Source of the DNA: a bacterium
GTDB taxonomy: Bacteria; Bacillota; Bacilli; Lactobacillales; Streptococcaceae
Reading direction: 5' to 3'
NCBI GenBank assembly: GCA_905221325.1
Contig: CAJNCS010000005.1
Coordinates: 124,001 to 188,000 of the forward strand
Length of the DNA: 64,000 nt
Shown here piece after piece: positions 30,072 through 40,356 of this stretch. The notes below the pieces were generated by a model. It was not told the origin of the DNA. It saw nothing but the letters and a program-made list of their open reading frames with translations, and searched no databases. The number at the start of each line of letters is the position of its first letter. The first letter of the stretch is position 1. The translations under genes were made by a program, and so were the position numbers.

Positions 30072-30428
30072 AAAATTTCTCCCAATGTGATTAAGAAGTT
30101 GATGGCAACAGAAAAGCGAAAGGAATATTTCGCTTTTTTATTAGGTGACTAGAATCGCATGACAGGCATCCCGCACAAGAAACTAGATAATTCGATGATA
30201 TACTTGAAAGGTCTAGCTTTTTTATTGTTATGACATAAACAAATCGCTGTTTATTTATGTGAACTAGTGAAGCGCCAAGCCAAATCACCATAGTTACTTA
30301 GACTGCTTTACAATAAAGTAATTAAAAGATTACGACATGATCCTAACCAAATCGATATTATTTGGTTAGGTGAATTAGTAAATCGTTACAAGAGACTAGG
30401 AACTTTAGTTCCAGTCTCTTGTAACGAT
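30072..30428. repeat. Gene-free stretch with three hairpins
   Basis: 357 bp without a credible gene. It has a terminator-like hairpin AAAAGCGAAA / TTTCGCTTTT with a plus-strand T-run (30112-30139), a perfect 11 bp-arm hairpin CCTAACCAAAT / ATTTGGTTAGG (30342-30352 and 30360-30370), and a very long hairpin at 30379-30431 (19 bp perfect arms plus an inner 5 bp stem, one bulge) whose last bases include the argS stop codon. The last has no T-run. The minus-strand frame at 30091-30291 has no start signal. Confidence 0.6.
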
Positions 30429-32117
30429 TTACATCTTCTCTGGCGCTTCTACTCCAAGCAAGCGAAGAGATTCTTTGAGAACGACTGCAGTTGCGTAGCT
30501 GAGGGCTAGACGGCTGTCACGCTCAGGGCTTTCATCTAAGATGCGTGTATGTGCATAGTATTTGTTGAAGGCTTGAGCCAAGCTGATTGCATACTTGGCA
30601 ATGAGCGATGGATCATAGTTAACAGATGCGCGTTTGATGACACGGGCAAAGTCTTGGAGAAGTTTGATAATTTCCCAGCTTTCAGCATCATTTAGACTGT
30701 AACTTGCTTGAGCATTTGGTTGGAAGTCTGCTTTTCTAAGTAGAGACTGAATACGAGCGTAAGCGTATTGGATGTATGGACCAGTCTCTCCTTCAAAGGA
30801 AACCATAGCTTCGAGGTCAAAGTCGTAACCATTTCGGCGGTCAGTCTTGAGGTCGTAGAATTTAACAGCTCCCACTCCGACAGCTTGGGCAACCTGTTCC
30901 TTGTTTTCGAGGTCAGGATTTTTCGCTTCAATTTGTGCTTCAGCACGACTGATAGCTTCTTGAAGAGTAGGTTCGAGCAGGATGATATTTCCTTTACGAG
31001 TAGAGAGCTTTTGACGATTTTTGGTTACCAGACCGAAGTCTACGTGAATCATATCATCGCTCCAGTCAAATCCCATTTTTTTCAAGACGGCTTTTAACTG
31101 TTTAAAGTGGTTGGACTGTTCTTGACCAACTGCGTAGACATTTTTAACAAAATTGTAAGTACGTGCACGGTAGATAGCTGTCGCAATGTCACGTGTGATG
31201 TAGAGGGTTGCACCGTCAGATTTCTTAATCATAGCAGGTGGAAGTTCAACATCATCGAGGTTGACAATGCTAGCTCCGCGTGATTCTTCTAGCAAACCTT
31301 TTTCTTCAAGGATTTGCACGGCCTCATCCATCTTATCGTTGTAGAAGGCTTCCCCGTTTAAGCTGTCAAATTCAACATTCAACAGTTTGTAGATACGGTT
31401 GAACTCAACCAAACTTTCGTCACGGAACCATTGCCAAAGTTGAGTTGCTTCTGGATCGCCATCTTCCAATTTTTTAAACCAGAGACGTCCTTCATCATCA
31501 AGAGCTGGGTCATTTTCGATTTCAGCATTGATGCGAACGTACAATTTCAACAATTCGTCAATCGGATTAGCTTCGACGGCTTCCTTACTTCCCCATTTGT
31601 TATAGGCAACCATGAGAAGGCCAAACTGTTTACCCCAGTCTCCAAGGTGGTTGATTTTAATAGTGTTGTAGCCCATTTTCTTAAAGATATTAGAAAGAGC
31701 ATCTCCGATAACAGTTGAACGCAAGTGACCTACTGAAAAAGGTTTTGCGATGTTTGGACTTGATAGGTCAATCGTGATATTTTGCTCTTTGCCTTCCGTT
31801 TGTTGAGCGTAGTCAGATCCTTTTTCGATGATCTCTTTGATAACTGCTCCAGAAATGGCAGATTTATCAAGGAAGAAGTTGACGTAAGGACCAGTTGCAA
31901 CAACTTTTTCAAAGGCTTGGCTGTTGATTTTTTCAGCGATTTCAGCAGCAATCATTTGAGGGGCTTTGCGTTCGACTTTTGCAAGTGAGAAAGCAGGAAA
32001 AGCGATATCTCCCATGTCAGAGTTTTTTGGTTGTTCTAGTAAATTTAAAATAGCCTCTTGATCTAGGCTATCGATGACGCTAGCCAATTCACTAGCAATC
32101 AGTTTTTTTGTACTCAT
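30429..32117 (-). CDS. argS: Arginyl-tRNA synthetase
   Basis: 562-residue class I synthetase charging tRNA-Arg. HIGH-like motif is in [17 protein letters not shown] (about residues 119-135); the KMSKS position holds KLSTRKGN, as usual in ArgRS. The C-terminal DALR anticodon-binding domain begins around residue 440. Divergent from argR with a 147 bp gap that holds an ARG-box-like palindrome, so both could be controlled by arginine. The long hairpin 30379-30431 overlaps its stop codon. Confidence 0.96.
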   Translation of the reverse strand: MSTKKLIASELASVIDSLDQEAILNLLEQPKNSDMGDIAFPAFSLAKVERKAPQMIAAEIAEKINSQAFEKVVATGPYVNFFLDKSAISGAVIKEIIEKGSDYAQQTEGKEQNITIDLSSPNIAKPFSVGHLRSTVIGDALSNIFKKMGYNTIKINHLGDWGKQFGLLMVAYNKWGSKEAVEANPIDELLKLYVRINAEIENDPALDDEGRLWFKKLEDGDPEATQLWQWFRDESLVEFNRIYKLLNVEFDSLNGEAFYNDKMDEAVQILEEKGLLEESRGASIVNLDDVELPPAMIKKSDGATLYITRDIATAIYRARTYNFVKNVYAVGQEQSNHFKQLKAVLKKMGFDWSDDMIHVDFGLVTKNRQKLSTRKGNIILLEPTLQEAISRAEAQIEAKNPDLENKEQVAQAVGVGAVKFYDLKTDRRNGYDFDLEAMVSFEGETGPYIQYAYARIQSLLRKADFQPNAQASYSLNDAESWEIIKLLQDFARVIKRASVNYDPSLIAKYAISLAQAFNKYYAHTRILDESPERDSRLALSYATAVVLKESLRLLGVEAPEKM

Positions 32118-32181
32118 AGGTAGGCTCCTTTTGGACTTTTATTCTATTTTATCATAAATTTAGTGAAAGAAGAAAGATTTT

Positions 32182-32210
32182 TTTGAATTATTCAGTTTTT
32201 TTGGTATAAT
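32182..32210 (+). promoter_or_regulatory. argR promoter with ARG-box-like palindrome
   Basis: TTTGAA (32182-32187), 17 bp, TATAAT (32205-32210) with extended -10 TGG. The palindrome TGAATTATTCA (32184-32194) overlaps the -35 and resembles half of the ArgR consensus TGAATWWWWATTCA, suggesting autoregulation. Confidence 0.5.
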
Positions 32211-32264
32211 TATATCTAAAAATAAACCCGAAATCGGTTATAAATATTCATGTAAGAGGTTGAT

Positions 32265-32711
32265 ATGAGAAAAAAAGAACGACACCAGTTGATTAAAAAG
32301 ATGATCACTGAGGAAAAACTAGCTACACAAAAGGATATCCAAGATCGCCTAGAAGTTCGGAATGTCTTTGTGACGCAAACGACCTTGTCTCGCGACCTGC
32401 GCGAGATCGGCTTAATCAAGGTTAAGAAAAATGGTATGGTATATTATGTGCTAGCGAATGAAACAGAAAAGATTGATTTGGTAGAGTTTTTGTCGCATCA
32501 TCTAGAAGGGGTTGCGAGAGCAGAGTTTACTTTGGTACTTCATACCAAGCTGGGAGAAGCGGCTGTCTTAGCAAATATTGTTGATGAAAATAAGGACGAG
32601 GCGATTTTAGGGACGGTTGCTGGTGCCAATACTTTACTGGTTATTTGTCGAGACCAGCATGTTGCCAAGCTCATGGAAGAGCGTTTGCTAGATTTGATGA
32701 AGGATGAATAG
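32265..32711 (+). CDS. argR: Arginine repressor ArgR
   Basis: 148-residue ArgR/AhrC: N-terminal winged helix (about residues 1-70; [30 protein letters not shown]) and C-terminal arginine-binding, hexamer-forming domain with [15 protein letters not shown]. Start at 32265 follows AAGAGG. Lies between argS (divergent) and mutS (50 nt downstream). One of several ArgR-type regulators usual in streptococci; argH at the window start is a possible target. Confidence 0.93.
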   Translation: MRKKERHQLIKKMITEEKLATQKDIQDRLEVRNVFVTQTTLSRDLREIGLIKVKKNGMVYYVLANETEKIDLVEFLSHHLEGVARAEFTLVLHTKLGEAAVLANIVDENKDEAILGTVAGANTLLVICRDQHVAKLMEERLLDLMKDE

Positions 32712-32761
32712 GGTTTTGGGACTTGTTCCCAAGCCTTATTTTTGACAAGGAGAGAGCTAAT

Positions 32762-35296
32762 ATGACGACAGAAAAACTATCACCTGGTATGCAGCAGTAT
32801 GTGGATATTAAAAAGCAATATCCAGATGCTTTTTTGCTCTTTCGGATGGGTGATTTTTATGAGCTGTTTTATGAAGATGCGGTCAATGCGGCGCAGATTT
32901 TAGAGATTTCACTGACTAGTCGTAATAAAAATGCGGACAATCCGATTCCTATGGCGGGAGTTCCTTATCATTCTGCCCAACAGTATATCGATGTTCTGAT
33001 TGAGCAGGGCTACAAGGTGGCTATTGCCGAGCAGATGGAGGATCCCAAACAAGCGGTTGGGGTGGTTAAGCGCGAGGTGGTTCAGGTCATCACACCTGGA
33101 ACGGTCGTCGATAGCAGTAAGCCGGATAGTCAGAACAACTTTCTGGTTGCTCTAGATCGTGACGGCAATCAATTTGGCCTAGCTTATATGGACCTGGTGA
33201 CGGGTGATTTTTATGTGACGGGTTTATTAGATTTCACGCTGGTTTGTGGGGAAATCCGTAATCTCAAGGCGCGAGAAGTGGTGCTGGGTTATGACTTGTC
33301 TGAGGAAGAAGAACAAATCCTCAGTCGTCAGATGAATCTGGTGCTTTCCTATGAGAAAGAAGGCTTTGAGGATGTCCATTTACTGGATCCACGACTGGCA
33401 GCTGTGGAGCAAGCGGCAGCTAGTAAGCTGCTCCAGTATATTCATCGGACCCAGATGCGGGAATTGAATCACCTCAAACCAGTTATCCGCTATGAAATTA
33501 AAGATTTCTTGCAGATGGACTATGCGACCAAGGCCAGTCTGGATTTGGTTGAGAATGCCCGTTCAGGCAAGAAGCAAGGCAGTCTTTTCTGGCTTTTGGA
33601 TGAAACCAAAACGGCTATGGGCATGCGGCTCTTGCGTTCTTGGATCCATCGTCCCTTGATTGATAAGGAGCGAATCATCCAACGTCAAGAGGTGGTGCAG
33701 GTCTTTCTTGACCACTTCTTTGAGCGCAGTGATTTGACAGACAGTCTCAAAGGCGTTTATGACATCGAACGTTTGGCTAGTCGAATTTCCTTTGGTAAGA
33801 CCAATCCCAAGGATCTCTTGCAGTTGGCGACCACCTTATCCAGTGTGCCACGGATTCGAGCGATTTTAGAGGCAATGGAGCAACCTGCTCTGCCCTATCT
33901 TATCGAACAATTGGATGGAATCCCTGAGTTGGAGAGTTTGATTAGCGCAGCGATTGCTCCTGAAGCTCCTCACGTGATTACGGAAGGCGGCATTATCCGT
34001 ACGGGATTTGATGAGACCTTGGATAAATACCGCCGAGTGCTCAGAGAGGGGACTAGCTGGATTGCTGAAATTGAGGCTAAAGAGAGAGAAAGCTCTGGCA
34101 TCAGCACGCTTAAGATTGACTACAATAAAAAGGATGGTTACTATTTCCATGTGACCAATTCGCAGCTGGGAAATGTGCCAGCCCACTTTTTCCGCAAGGC
34201 AACGCTGAAAAACTCAGAACGCTTTGGTACTGAGGAATTGGCCCGTATCGAGGGGGATATGCTGGAGGCGCGTGAGAAGTCAGCCAACCTAGAATATGAA
34301 ATCTTTATGCGCATCCGTGAGGAAGTCAGCAAGTATATACAGCGTTTGCAGGCTCTAGCCCAAGGAATTGCCACAGTTGACGTCTTGCAAAGTCTCGCAG
34401 TTGTGGCTGAAACCCAGCATTTGATCCGACCTGAGTTTGGAGAGGATTCACAAATCGATATCCAAAAGGGACGCCATGCTGTCGTTGAAAAGGTCATGGG
34501 AGCTCAGACCTACATTCCAAATAGTATCCAGATGGCAGAAGATACCAGCATTCAACTGATTACAGGACCCAACATGAGCGGGAAGTCTACCTATATGCGT
34601 CAGTTAGCCATGACGGCGGTTATGGCCCAGCTAGGCTCGTATGTGCCGGCAGAAAGCGCCCATTTGCCTATCTTCGATGCCATCTTTACCCGTATCGGAG
34701 CAGCAGATGACTTGGTTTCAGGTCAATCAACCTTTATGGTAGAGATGATGGAGGCCAACAATGCCATTTCGCATGCGACCAAGGACTCACTCATTCTCTT
34801 CGATGAGTTAGGACGAGGAACTGCAACTTATGACGGGATGGCTCTGGCTCAGTCCATCATCGAATACATCCATGAGCATATCGGAGCCAAGACCCTCTTT
34901 GCGACCCACTATCATGAGTTGACCAGTCTGGAGTCCAGTTTGGAACACTTGGTCAATGTCCACGTGGCAACCTTGGAGCAGGATGGGCAGGTCACCTTCC
35001 TTCACAAGATCGAACCAGGACCAGCTGACAAATCCTACGGTATCCATGTTGCTAAGATTGCTGGTTTACCAGCAGAACTTTTAGCAAGAGCGGATAAGAT
35101 TTTGAAACAACTGGAGAGTCAAGGGACGGAAAGTCCTGCTCCGATGAGGCAAACAAGTGCTGTTACTGAACAGATGTCACTCTTTGATGCGCCTGAAGAG
35201 CATCCTATCCTAGCAGAATTAGCTAAACTGGATGTATACAATATGACACCTATGCAGGCTATGAATGTCTTAGTCGAGTTTAAACAAAAATTATAA
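32762..35296 (+). CDS. mutS: DNA mismatch repair protein MutS (HexA)
   Basis: 844 residues, standard length. Mismatch-binding F-x-E is in [14 protein letters not shown] (about residues 27-40); ATPase has Walker [10 protein letters not shown] near 600, and Walker [15 protein letters not shown] at 32762 was chosen because AAGGAGAG is just upstream; the frame is open to 32723 but that section is the leader. mutL lies only 1.1 kb away across the LytTR pair. In pneumococcus hexA and hexB are far apart, so this arrangement differs. Confidence 0.96.
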   Translation: MTTEKLSPGMQQYVDIKKQYPDAFLLFRMGDFYELFYEDAVNAAQILEISLTSRNKNADNPIPMAGVPYHSAQQYIDVLIEQGYKVAIAEQMEDPKQAVGVVKREVVQVITPGTVVDSSKPDSQNNFLVALDRDGNQFGLAYMDLVTGDFYVTGLLDFTLVCGEIRNLKAREVVLGYDLSEEEEQILSRQMNLVLSYEKEGFEDVHLLDPRLAAVEQAAASKLLQYIHRTQMRELNHLKPVIRYEIKDFLQMDYATKASLDLVENARSGKKQGSLFWLLDETKTAMGMRLLRSWIHRPLIDKERIIQRQEVVQVFLDHFFERSDLTDSLKGVYDIERLASRISFGKTNPKDLLQLATTLSSVPRIRAILEAMEQPALPYLIEQLDGIPELESLISAAIAPEAPHVITEGGIIRTGFDETLDKYRRVLREGTSWIAEIEAKERESSGISTLKIDYNKKDGYYFHVTNSQLGNVPAHFFRKATLKNSERFGTEELARIEGDMLEAREKSANLEYEIFMRIREEVSKYIQRLQALAQGIATVDVLQSLAVVAETQHLIRPEFGEDSQIDIQKGRHAVVEKVMGAQTYIPNSIQMAEDTSIQLITGPNMSGKSTYMRQLAMTAVMAQLGSYVPAESAHLPIFDAIFTRIGAADDLVSGQSTFMVEMMEANNAISHATKDSLILFDELGRGTATYDGMALAQSIIEYIHEHIGAKTLFATHYHELTSLESSLEHLVNVHVATLEQDGQVTFLHKIEPGPADKSYGIHVAKIAGLPAELLARADKILKQLESQGTESPAPMRQTSAVTEQMSLFDAPEEHPILAELAKLDVYNMTPMQAMNVLVEFKQKL

Positions 35297-35300
35297 AAAG

Positions 35301-35336
35301 AATCCCACTCTCGCCTTTGTGAGTGGGATTTCTCTA
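35301..35336. terminator. Terminator between mutS and DUF3021 gene
   Basis: AATCCCACTC (35301-35310) and GAGTGGGATT (35321-35330), perfect 10 bp stem followed by TCTCTATT. Confidence 0.8.
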
Positions 35337-35795
35337 TTACTTTTTATGAGCCAAGAGTTGATTGATGTGGTCTACTTTTTTAGCTTCTCTTTTATAGAGA
35401 ATAGCCCAGATGATGAGGTAGACAATCGCAAACTCTGGAATGAGCTGGAGATAGAAGGTCCAGTGGAAGGGAAACCAACCAGCCAGAGTTGCCAGTGGGA
35501 TAAATCCAGCCAGCATGAGGAAGAAATGGGAAAGTGTGGCACGGAGCAAGCTCCAGTCACGGCTGAATAATCGCTTGCCAAAGCTAAAGAGAACGCCGAT
35601 AGCTGACCAGATAATCGTGCAGTAGAGCAAGACCAGGGCACCATGAACCTGATGTTGAACCATCACTTGGCCGATAAGAGACTCGGGACTCAGTGGGGCA
35701 TAGGTATTTGGTGCATAAATGAGTGAAAAAAGGATAGAGAGGATGAGGCCGATAAGTACACCAGCGGCTGCATCGTGAAAGATTTGTTTTTTCAT
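35337..35795 (-). CDS. DUF3021 membrane protein, partner of LytTR regulator
   Basis: 152 residues, four predicted helices (about 9-28, 53-72, 89-110, 117-135). It overlaps the 3' end of the LytTR gene by 4 nt. LytTR plus small membrane protein pairs (LytTR regulatory systems such as HdrRM and BrsRM of S. mutans) work with the membrane protein holding the regulator inactive; that role is inferred from arrangement, not from similarity to HdrM. Confidence 0.82.
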   Translation of the reverse strand: MKKQIFHDAAAGVLIGLILSILFSLIYAPNTYAPLSPESLIGQVMVQHQVHGALVLLYCTIIWSAIGVLFSFGKRLFSRDWSLLRATLSHFFLMLAGFIPLATLAGWFPFHWTFYLQLIPEFAIVYLIIWAILYKREAKKVDHINQLLAHKK

Positions 35796-36232
35796 AGTTC
35801 TAATTTCTCCTTGATGGTTTTTAGGTAGCGGCGTGAAGAGTAGGTGAAGCTTTCGTTTTTTAAGAAAATTTCAACCAGACCGTTGGGCGTGAGCTTGAGA
35901 TGAGAGATGGAGTCGATATTGACGATTTCAGATTGGGAAATTTGGATAAAAGTGGTCGGTAGCATTTCAAGAACTTGATAGAGTCGCAAATCAATGCTGT
36001 AGGTCTGAGATGCAGTTTCTGCTAGAACCTTTCGATTCTCGATATAGAAGCGTTGAATCTTGCCAATTTCAACTAGATAGACCTGACCATCAATCTTTCC
36101 TTTGATTGTTTCTTTTTGGTCAAGATTTTCAGCAAATTCGATGACTTTTTGGACTTTTTTGGTTTCTTGAGGTGCTTGGACAATCAGCTTTTCTTCCTTG
36201 TACGTCTCCTTAATCTGTAGTTCTACTTTCAT
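35792..36232 (-). CDS. LytTR-domain transcriptional regulator without receiver
   Basis: 146 residues; the C-terminal two thirds is a LytTR DNA-binding domain (about residues 45-145; IQRFYIENRKV, TFIQISQSEIVNIDSI, YSSRRYLKTIKEKL). There is no receiver domain, so signal input must come through the co-encoded DUF3021 membrane protein. A perfect pair of 9 bp direct repeats with 12 bp spacing lies about 92 bp upstream and is a likely own binding site. RBS AGGAGAG precedes the ATG. Confidence 0.88.
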   Translation of the reverse strand: MKVELQIKETYKEEKLIVQAPQETKKVQKVIEFAENLDQKETIKGKIDGQVYLVEIGKIQRFYIENRKVLAETASQTYSIDLRLYQVLEMLPTTFIQISQSEIVNIDSISHLKLTPNGLVEIFLKNESFTYSSRRYLKTIKEKLEL

Positions 36233-36324
36233 AAATTTCTCTCCTTACATTTCATACAAAATTGTGATCAATTCCTGTACATCTTTATTAAACACTATTT
36301 TACGACCCATGGCAAGGGACTTTG

Positions 36325-36354
36325 TCTATGTGGAGGGATTTGGCTTCTATGTGG
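36325..36354 (-). promoter_or_regulatory. LytTR-type direct repeats (9-12-9)
   Basis: TCTATGTGG at 36325-36333 and again at 36346-36354, spacer exactly 12 bp. LytTR regulators (AgrA, ComE) bind imperfect 9 bp direct repeats with 12-13 bp between. The site lies between the divergent LytTR gene and mutL; mutL has TATAAT at 36385-36390 with extended -10 TGG. Confidence 0.65.
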
Positions 36355-36437
36355 TACAGCTTTCCTGTCCTATCTGAAATATGGTATAATAGCACTAATC
36401 AATTTCTAGGAAAATAGATACAGAAAGGGGCTGAAAG

Positions 36438-38387
36438 ATGTCTCATATTATTGAATTGCCAGAGGTGCTGGCAAACCAGATCGCGGCTGGAGAGGTCATT
36501 GAACGTCCTGCTAGTGTGGTCAAAGAATTGGTAGAAAATGCCATTGACGCTGGTTCTAGCCAGATTATCATTGAGATCGAGGAAGCTGGTCTAAAGAAAA
36601 TTCAAATCACAGATAATGGTCATGGAATTGCCCACGATGAGGTGGAATTGGCCTTGCGTCGACATGCGACCAGTAAGATAAAAAATCAAGCAGACCTCTT
36701 TCGGATTCGGACGCTCGGCTTTCGAGGTGAAGCCCTGCCCTCTATCGCTTCTGTCAGTGTCTTGACTCTGTTGACGGCGGTGGATGGTGCGAGTTATGGG
36801 ACTAGGCTAATCGCGCGTGGGGGAGAGGTTGAGGAAGTCATCCCAGCGACTAGTCCTGTAGGAACCCAGGTTTGTGTGGAGGACCTCTTTTTCAACACAC
36901 CTGCCCGTCTCAAATATATGAAGAGCCAACAAGCAGAGTTGTCTCATATCATTGATATTGTCAACCGTATGGGATTGGCCCATCCTGAGATTTCTTTTAG
37001 TTTAATCAGTGATGGCAAGGAAATGACGCGGACAGCAGGGACTGGTCAACTGCGTCAAGCCATCGCAGGAATTTATGGTTTGGCGAGTGCCAAGAAGATG
37101 ATTGCCATTGAGAATTCTGACCTAGATTTCGAAATTTCAGGCTTTGTGTCTCTGCCTGAGTTAACCCGAGCCAACCGCAACTATATCAGCCTCTTCATCA
37201 ATGGGCGTTATATCAAGAACTTCCTGCTCAACCGTGCTATTCTTGACGGTTATGGAAGCAAGCTCATGGTGGGACGTTTTCCACTAGCTGTCATTCACAT
37301 CCATATCGATCCTTATCTGGCTGATGTCAATGTGCATCCAACCAAGCAAGAGGTGCGGATTTCTAAGGAAAGAGAACTAATGGCGCTGCTTTCAGAGGCC
37401 ATTTCTAACAGTCTCAAAGAGCAAGCCCTGATCCCAGATGCCTTGGAAAATCTTGCCAAGTCGACCGTGCGTAATCGTCAAAAGGTAGAGCAGACCATTC
37501 TCCCACTCAAAGAAAATACGCTTTACTATGAAAAAACAGAACTCTCAAAACCTAGTCAAGCTGAGGTGGCTGATCATCAGGTTGTGTTAACTGAGGAAGG
37601 TAGGGACCTAACCCTGTTGGCCCAGGAAACCTTGGACCAGCTAACCAAGCCCGCAAAACTGCATTTTGCAGAGAGAAAGCCTACTAACTACGACCAACTA
37701 GACCATCCAGAGTTAGATCTTGCTAGCCTCGATAAGGCTTATGATAAGCTGGAGCGAGAAGAAGCATCCAGCTTCCCAGAGTTGGAGTTTTTCGGACAAA
37801 TGCATGGGACTTATCTCTTTGCCCAAGGGCGAGATGGACTTTACATCATAGACCAGCACGCGGCTCAGGAACGAGTTAAGTACGAGGAATACCGTGAAAG
37901 CATCGGCAATGTTGACCAGAGCCAGCAGCAACTCTTAGTACCTCACATCTTTGAATTTCCTGCGGATGATGCGCTTCGTCTCAAGGAAAGAATGCCTCTT
38001 TTAGAGGAAGTAGGCGTCTTTCTAGCAGAGTACGGAGAAAATCAATTCATCCTGCGTGAACATCCTATTTGGATGGCAGAGGAGGAAATCGAGTCTGGCA
38101 TTTATGAAATGTGCGACATGCTGCTCTTGACCAAGGAAGTTTCTATCAAGAAATACCGAGCAGAGCTGGCTATCATGATGTCTTGCAAGCGGTCTATCAA
38201 GGCCAACCATCGTATTGATGACCATTCAGCTAGGCAACTCCTCTATCAGCTCTCTCAATGTGATAACCCCTACAACTGTCCCCACGGACGTCCTGTTTTG
38301 GTGCATTTTACCAAGTCGGATATGGAAAAGATGTTCCGACGTATTCAGGAAAATCACACCAGTCTCCGTGAGTTGGGGAAATATTAA
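36438..38387 (+). CDS. mutL: DNA mismatch repair protein MutL (HexB)
   Basis: 649 residues. GHKL ATPase N-terminus: [12 protein letters not shown] (about residues 36-47), DNGHGI, and [11 protein letters not shown]. After a variable linker (about 340-450) the C-terminal domain has [12 protein letters not shown], which matches the endonuclease metal motif DQHA-x2-E-x4-E. So it should nick DNA as well as couple MutS to later steps. Start 36438 with AAAGGGG upstream. Confidence 0.96.
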   Translation: MSHIIELPEVLANQIAAGEVIERPASVVKELVENAIDAGSSQIIIEIEEAGLKKIQITDNGHGIAHDEVELALRRHATSKIKNQADLFRIRTLGFRGEALPSIASVSVLTLLTAVDGASYGTRLIARGGEVEEVIPATSPVGTQVCVEDLFFNTPARLKYMKSQQAELSHIIDIVNRMGLAHPEISFSLISDGKEMTRTAGTGQLRQAIAGIYGLASAKKMIAIENSDLDFEISGFVSLPELTRANRNYISLFINGRYIKNFLLNRAILDGYGSKLMVGRFPLAVIHIHIDPYLADVNVHPTKQEVRISKERELMALLSEAISNSLKEQALIPDALENLAKSTVRNRQKVEQTILPLKENTLYYEKTELSKPSQAEVADHQVVLTEEGRDLTLLAQETLDQLTKPAKLHFAERKPTNYDQLDHPELDLASLDKAYDKLEREEASSFPELEFFGQMHGTYLFAQGRDGLYIIDQHAAQERVKYEEYRESIGNVDQSQQQLLVPHIFEFPADDALRLKERMPLLEEVGVFLAEYGENQFILREHPIWMAEEEIESGIYEMCDMLLLTKEVSIKKYRAELAIMMSCKRSIKANHRIDDHSARQLLYQLSQCDNPYNCPHGRPVLVHFTKSDMEKMFRRIQENHTSLRELGKY

Positions 38388-38425
38388 AATATAAAAAACT
38401 TTTGTGGAAAGTTTTCAAAATCAGA

Positions 38426-38474
38426 AAAACGCATAAAATCAGGTGTTCAAAAACCTTGATTCTATGCGTTTTAT
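38426..38474. terminator. Terminator after mutL
   Basis: AAAACGCATA (38426-38435) pairs with TATGCGTTTT (38463-38472), and the stem continues inward through AATCA / TGATT with small mismatches. Confidence 0.75.
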
Positions 38475-38498
38475 CATGGAAATATTTACTTTTTTCCA

Positions 38499-38612
38499 AG
38501 TACTCTTTGAAAAGCTCGTCAAACCACATCAGCTTCGCCTGTAATCTCAAAGCTGTTCTTTGAGCAACCTACTGCTGGCTTCCTAGTTCGCTCTATGATT
38601 TTCATAGAGTAT
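38499..38612 (+). repeat. Degenerate BOX element
   Basis: Starts AGTACTCTTTGAAAA, then the boxA-like CAAACCACATCAGCTTCGCC, a boxB-like hairpin CTCAAAG...CTTTGAG (38549-38569 region) and a boxC-like end CTTCCTAGTTCGCTCTATG and TTTTCATAGAGTAT. Compared with the copies at 5353 and 45427 it has many substitutions and retains a boxB remnant. Confidence 0.7.
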
Positions 38613-38663
38613 AAAATTGAGATTTCGCTTAGTTTCTTTATTCGCCTAAAAGTAGAGTCTGTT

Positions 38664-39131
38664 CTATGCGTCTAATGTGCGAATTAGGTTGACCATTTCA
38701 ATAGCTGCTTGTGCACACTCAGAACCCTTATTTCCTGCTTTGGTGCCAGCTCGTTCTATGGCTTGTTCAATTGTATCTGTCGTTAGCACACCAAACATAA
38801 CTGGGATTTCGCTATTTAAACTGATTTGGGCGATTCCCTTAGATACCTCGCTACATACATAATCATAATGACTTGTACTACCTCTAATGACAGCTCCCAA
38901 GCAGATAATTGCATCATATTTTTTACTTTTTGCCATTTTTGATGCAATCAGTGGTATTTCAAAAGCTCCTGGAACCCAGGCTACCTCAATATCTTTCTCA
39001 TTTACATTCTCTCTTTTGAGATTATCTAGTGCTCCAGATAATAATTTTGAAGTTATAAATTCATTAAATCTCGCTACAACAATACCGATTTTAATATTGT
39101 TCGCTACTAAATTACCTTCATAAGTGTTCAT
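38664..39131 (-). CDS. ribH: 6,7-dimethyl-8-ribityllumazine synthase
   Basis: 155 residues. Joins the ribityl-aminouracil with dihydroxybutanone phosphate in the step before riboflavin; forms icosahedral or pentameric shells. Typical stretches: [40 protein letters not shown]. Last gene of the minus-strand rib operon, starting right at the end of ribBA. The usual streptococcal order ribD-ribE-ribBA-ribH is kept. Confidence 0.95.
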   Translation of the reverse strand: MNTYEGNLVANNIKIGIVVARFNEFITSKLLSGALDNLKRENVNEKDIEVAWVPGAFEIPLIASKMAKSKKYDAIICLGAVIRGSTSHYDYVCSEVSKGIAQISLNSEIPVMFGVLTTDTIEQAIERAGTKAGNKGSECAQAAIEMVNLIRTLDA

Positions 39132-40337
39132 TTATTTTTCCTCCATATTTAAAATGTGACCCATTCGATTTTTCTTTGTTTCTAAATAAAAACTATCGTA
39201 AGGATTGGCTTCTATTTCGATTGGTATTCTACTGGAAATGGTAATTCCATATTTTTCTAACTGTTCAACCTTGTCAGGATTATTTGTCAGTAAATGTAGT
39301 GACTGTAGTCCCAGGTCTTTAAGCATTTGTGCTCCAATGTGATATTCTCTTAAATCACCTTCAAAGCCTAATGCAAGATTGGCATCAAGCGTATCCATTC
39401 CTTGATCTTGTAAATGATAGGCTTTTAATTTATTGATAAGTCCAATTCCTCGTCCCTCCTGTCGCAAGTAAAGTAAGACACCCGAACCATTCTCAGCAAT
39501 CATTTTCATAGCTTTATCGAATTGCTGTCCACAATCGCAACGTAAAGAGCCTAAAACATCTCCTGTTAAACATTCAGAGTGGACCCGACATAATACATTG
39601 GCTTCATCCTCTATATTTCCCATAATAAGAGCAAGATGATGTTCCCCATTTAGTTTATCTATGTAGCTAATTGCTTTAAAATTACCGTATCTAGTAGGCA
39701 TATTGACAGTTGAAACTCGTTCTACCAGCTGATCATATACTTTTCTATATTCTTGTAATTCTTTGATGGTGATTAGTGGGATCTTGTGTTTCTTCGAGAA
39801 CTGAATTAAATCATCTGTTCTCATCATTTTGCCATCATGATTCATTATTTCACAACATAGGCCACACTCTTTTAGTCCTGCTAATTTTAATAGATCAACA
39901 GTTGCTTCTGTGTGTCCATTTCTTTCTAGAACACCACCATTTTTCGCAATTAAAGGAAACATATGTCCTGGCCTGCGAAAATCAGAGGGTCTTATATCTT
40001 CAGCTACACACATACGTGCGGTCAGTCCTCTTTCCTCGGCAGAAATACCTGTGGTCGTTTCTTTATAATCAATTGAAACTGTAAAAGCAGTCTTATGATT
40101 ATCTGTATTGTGTTCAACCATAGGTGAAAGCATTAATTGATTAGCTAAACTTTCGCTCATAGGCATACAAATTAATCCTTTGGCATAAGTAGCCATGAAA
40201 TTAACATTTTCTGTTGTAGCTGCTTGTGCGGAACAAATTAAGTCTCCTTCGTTTTCTCTATCCTTGTCGTCTATAACAAGAACAAGTCGTCCCTTCTGCA
40301 ATGCTTCTAATGCTTCTTGTATTTTTCGATATTCCAT
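39132..40337 (-). CDS. ribBA: Bifunctional DHBP synthase / GTP cyclohydrolase II
   Basis: 401 residues. N-terminal DHBP synthase (about 1-200; DDKDRENEGDL, RPGHMFPL) and C-terminal GTP cyclohydrolase II (about 205-401) with zinc cysteines in CLTGDVLGSLRCDCGQQ and the RQEGRGIGL motif. It supplies both branches of riboflavin synthesis. Start at 40337 (MEYRKIQ) was preferred to the ATG at 40367, which would overlap ribE and lies outside the usual family start; AAAGGA is 10 nt upstream of 40337. Confidence 0.95.
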   Translation of the reverse strand: MEYRKIQEALEALQKGRLVLVIDDKDRENEGDLICSAQAATTENVNFMATYAKGLICMPMSESLANQLMLSPMVEHNTDNHKTAFTVSIDYKETTTGISAEERGLTARMCVAEDIRPSDFRRPGHMFPLIAKNGGVLERNGHTEATVDLLKLAGLKECGLCCEIMNHDGKMMRTDDLIQFSKKHKIPLITIKELQEYRKVYDQLVERVSTVNMPTRYGNFKAISYIDKLNGEHHLALIMGNIEDEANVLCRVHSECLTGDVLGSLRCDCGQQFDKAMKMIAENGSGVLLYLRQEGRGIGLINKLKAYHLQDQGMDTLDANLALGFEGDLREYHIGAQMLKDLGLQSLHLLTNNPDKVEQLEKYGITISSRIPIEIEANPYDSFYLETKKNRMGHILNMEEK

Positions 40338-40356
40338 TGACTGATTATCCTTTCTG

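Noticed and set aside
30091..30291. Minus-strand 66-residue frame
   Set aside because: No start signal and no family; the region is better explained by hairpins.
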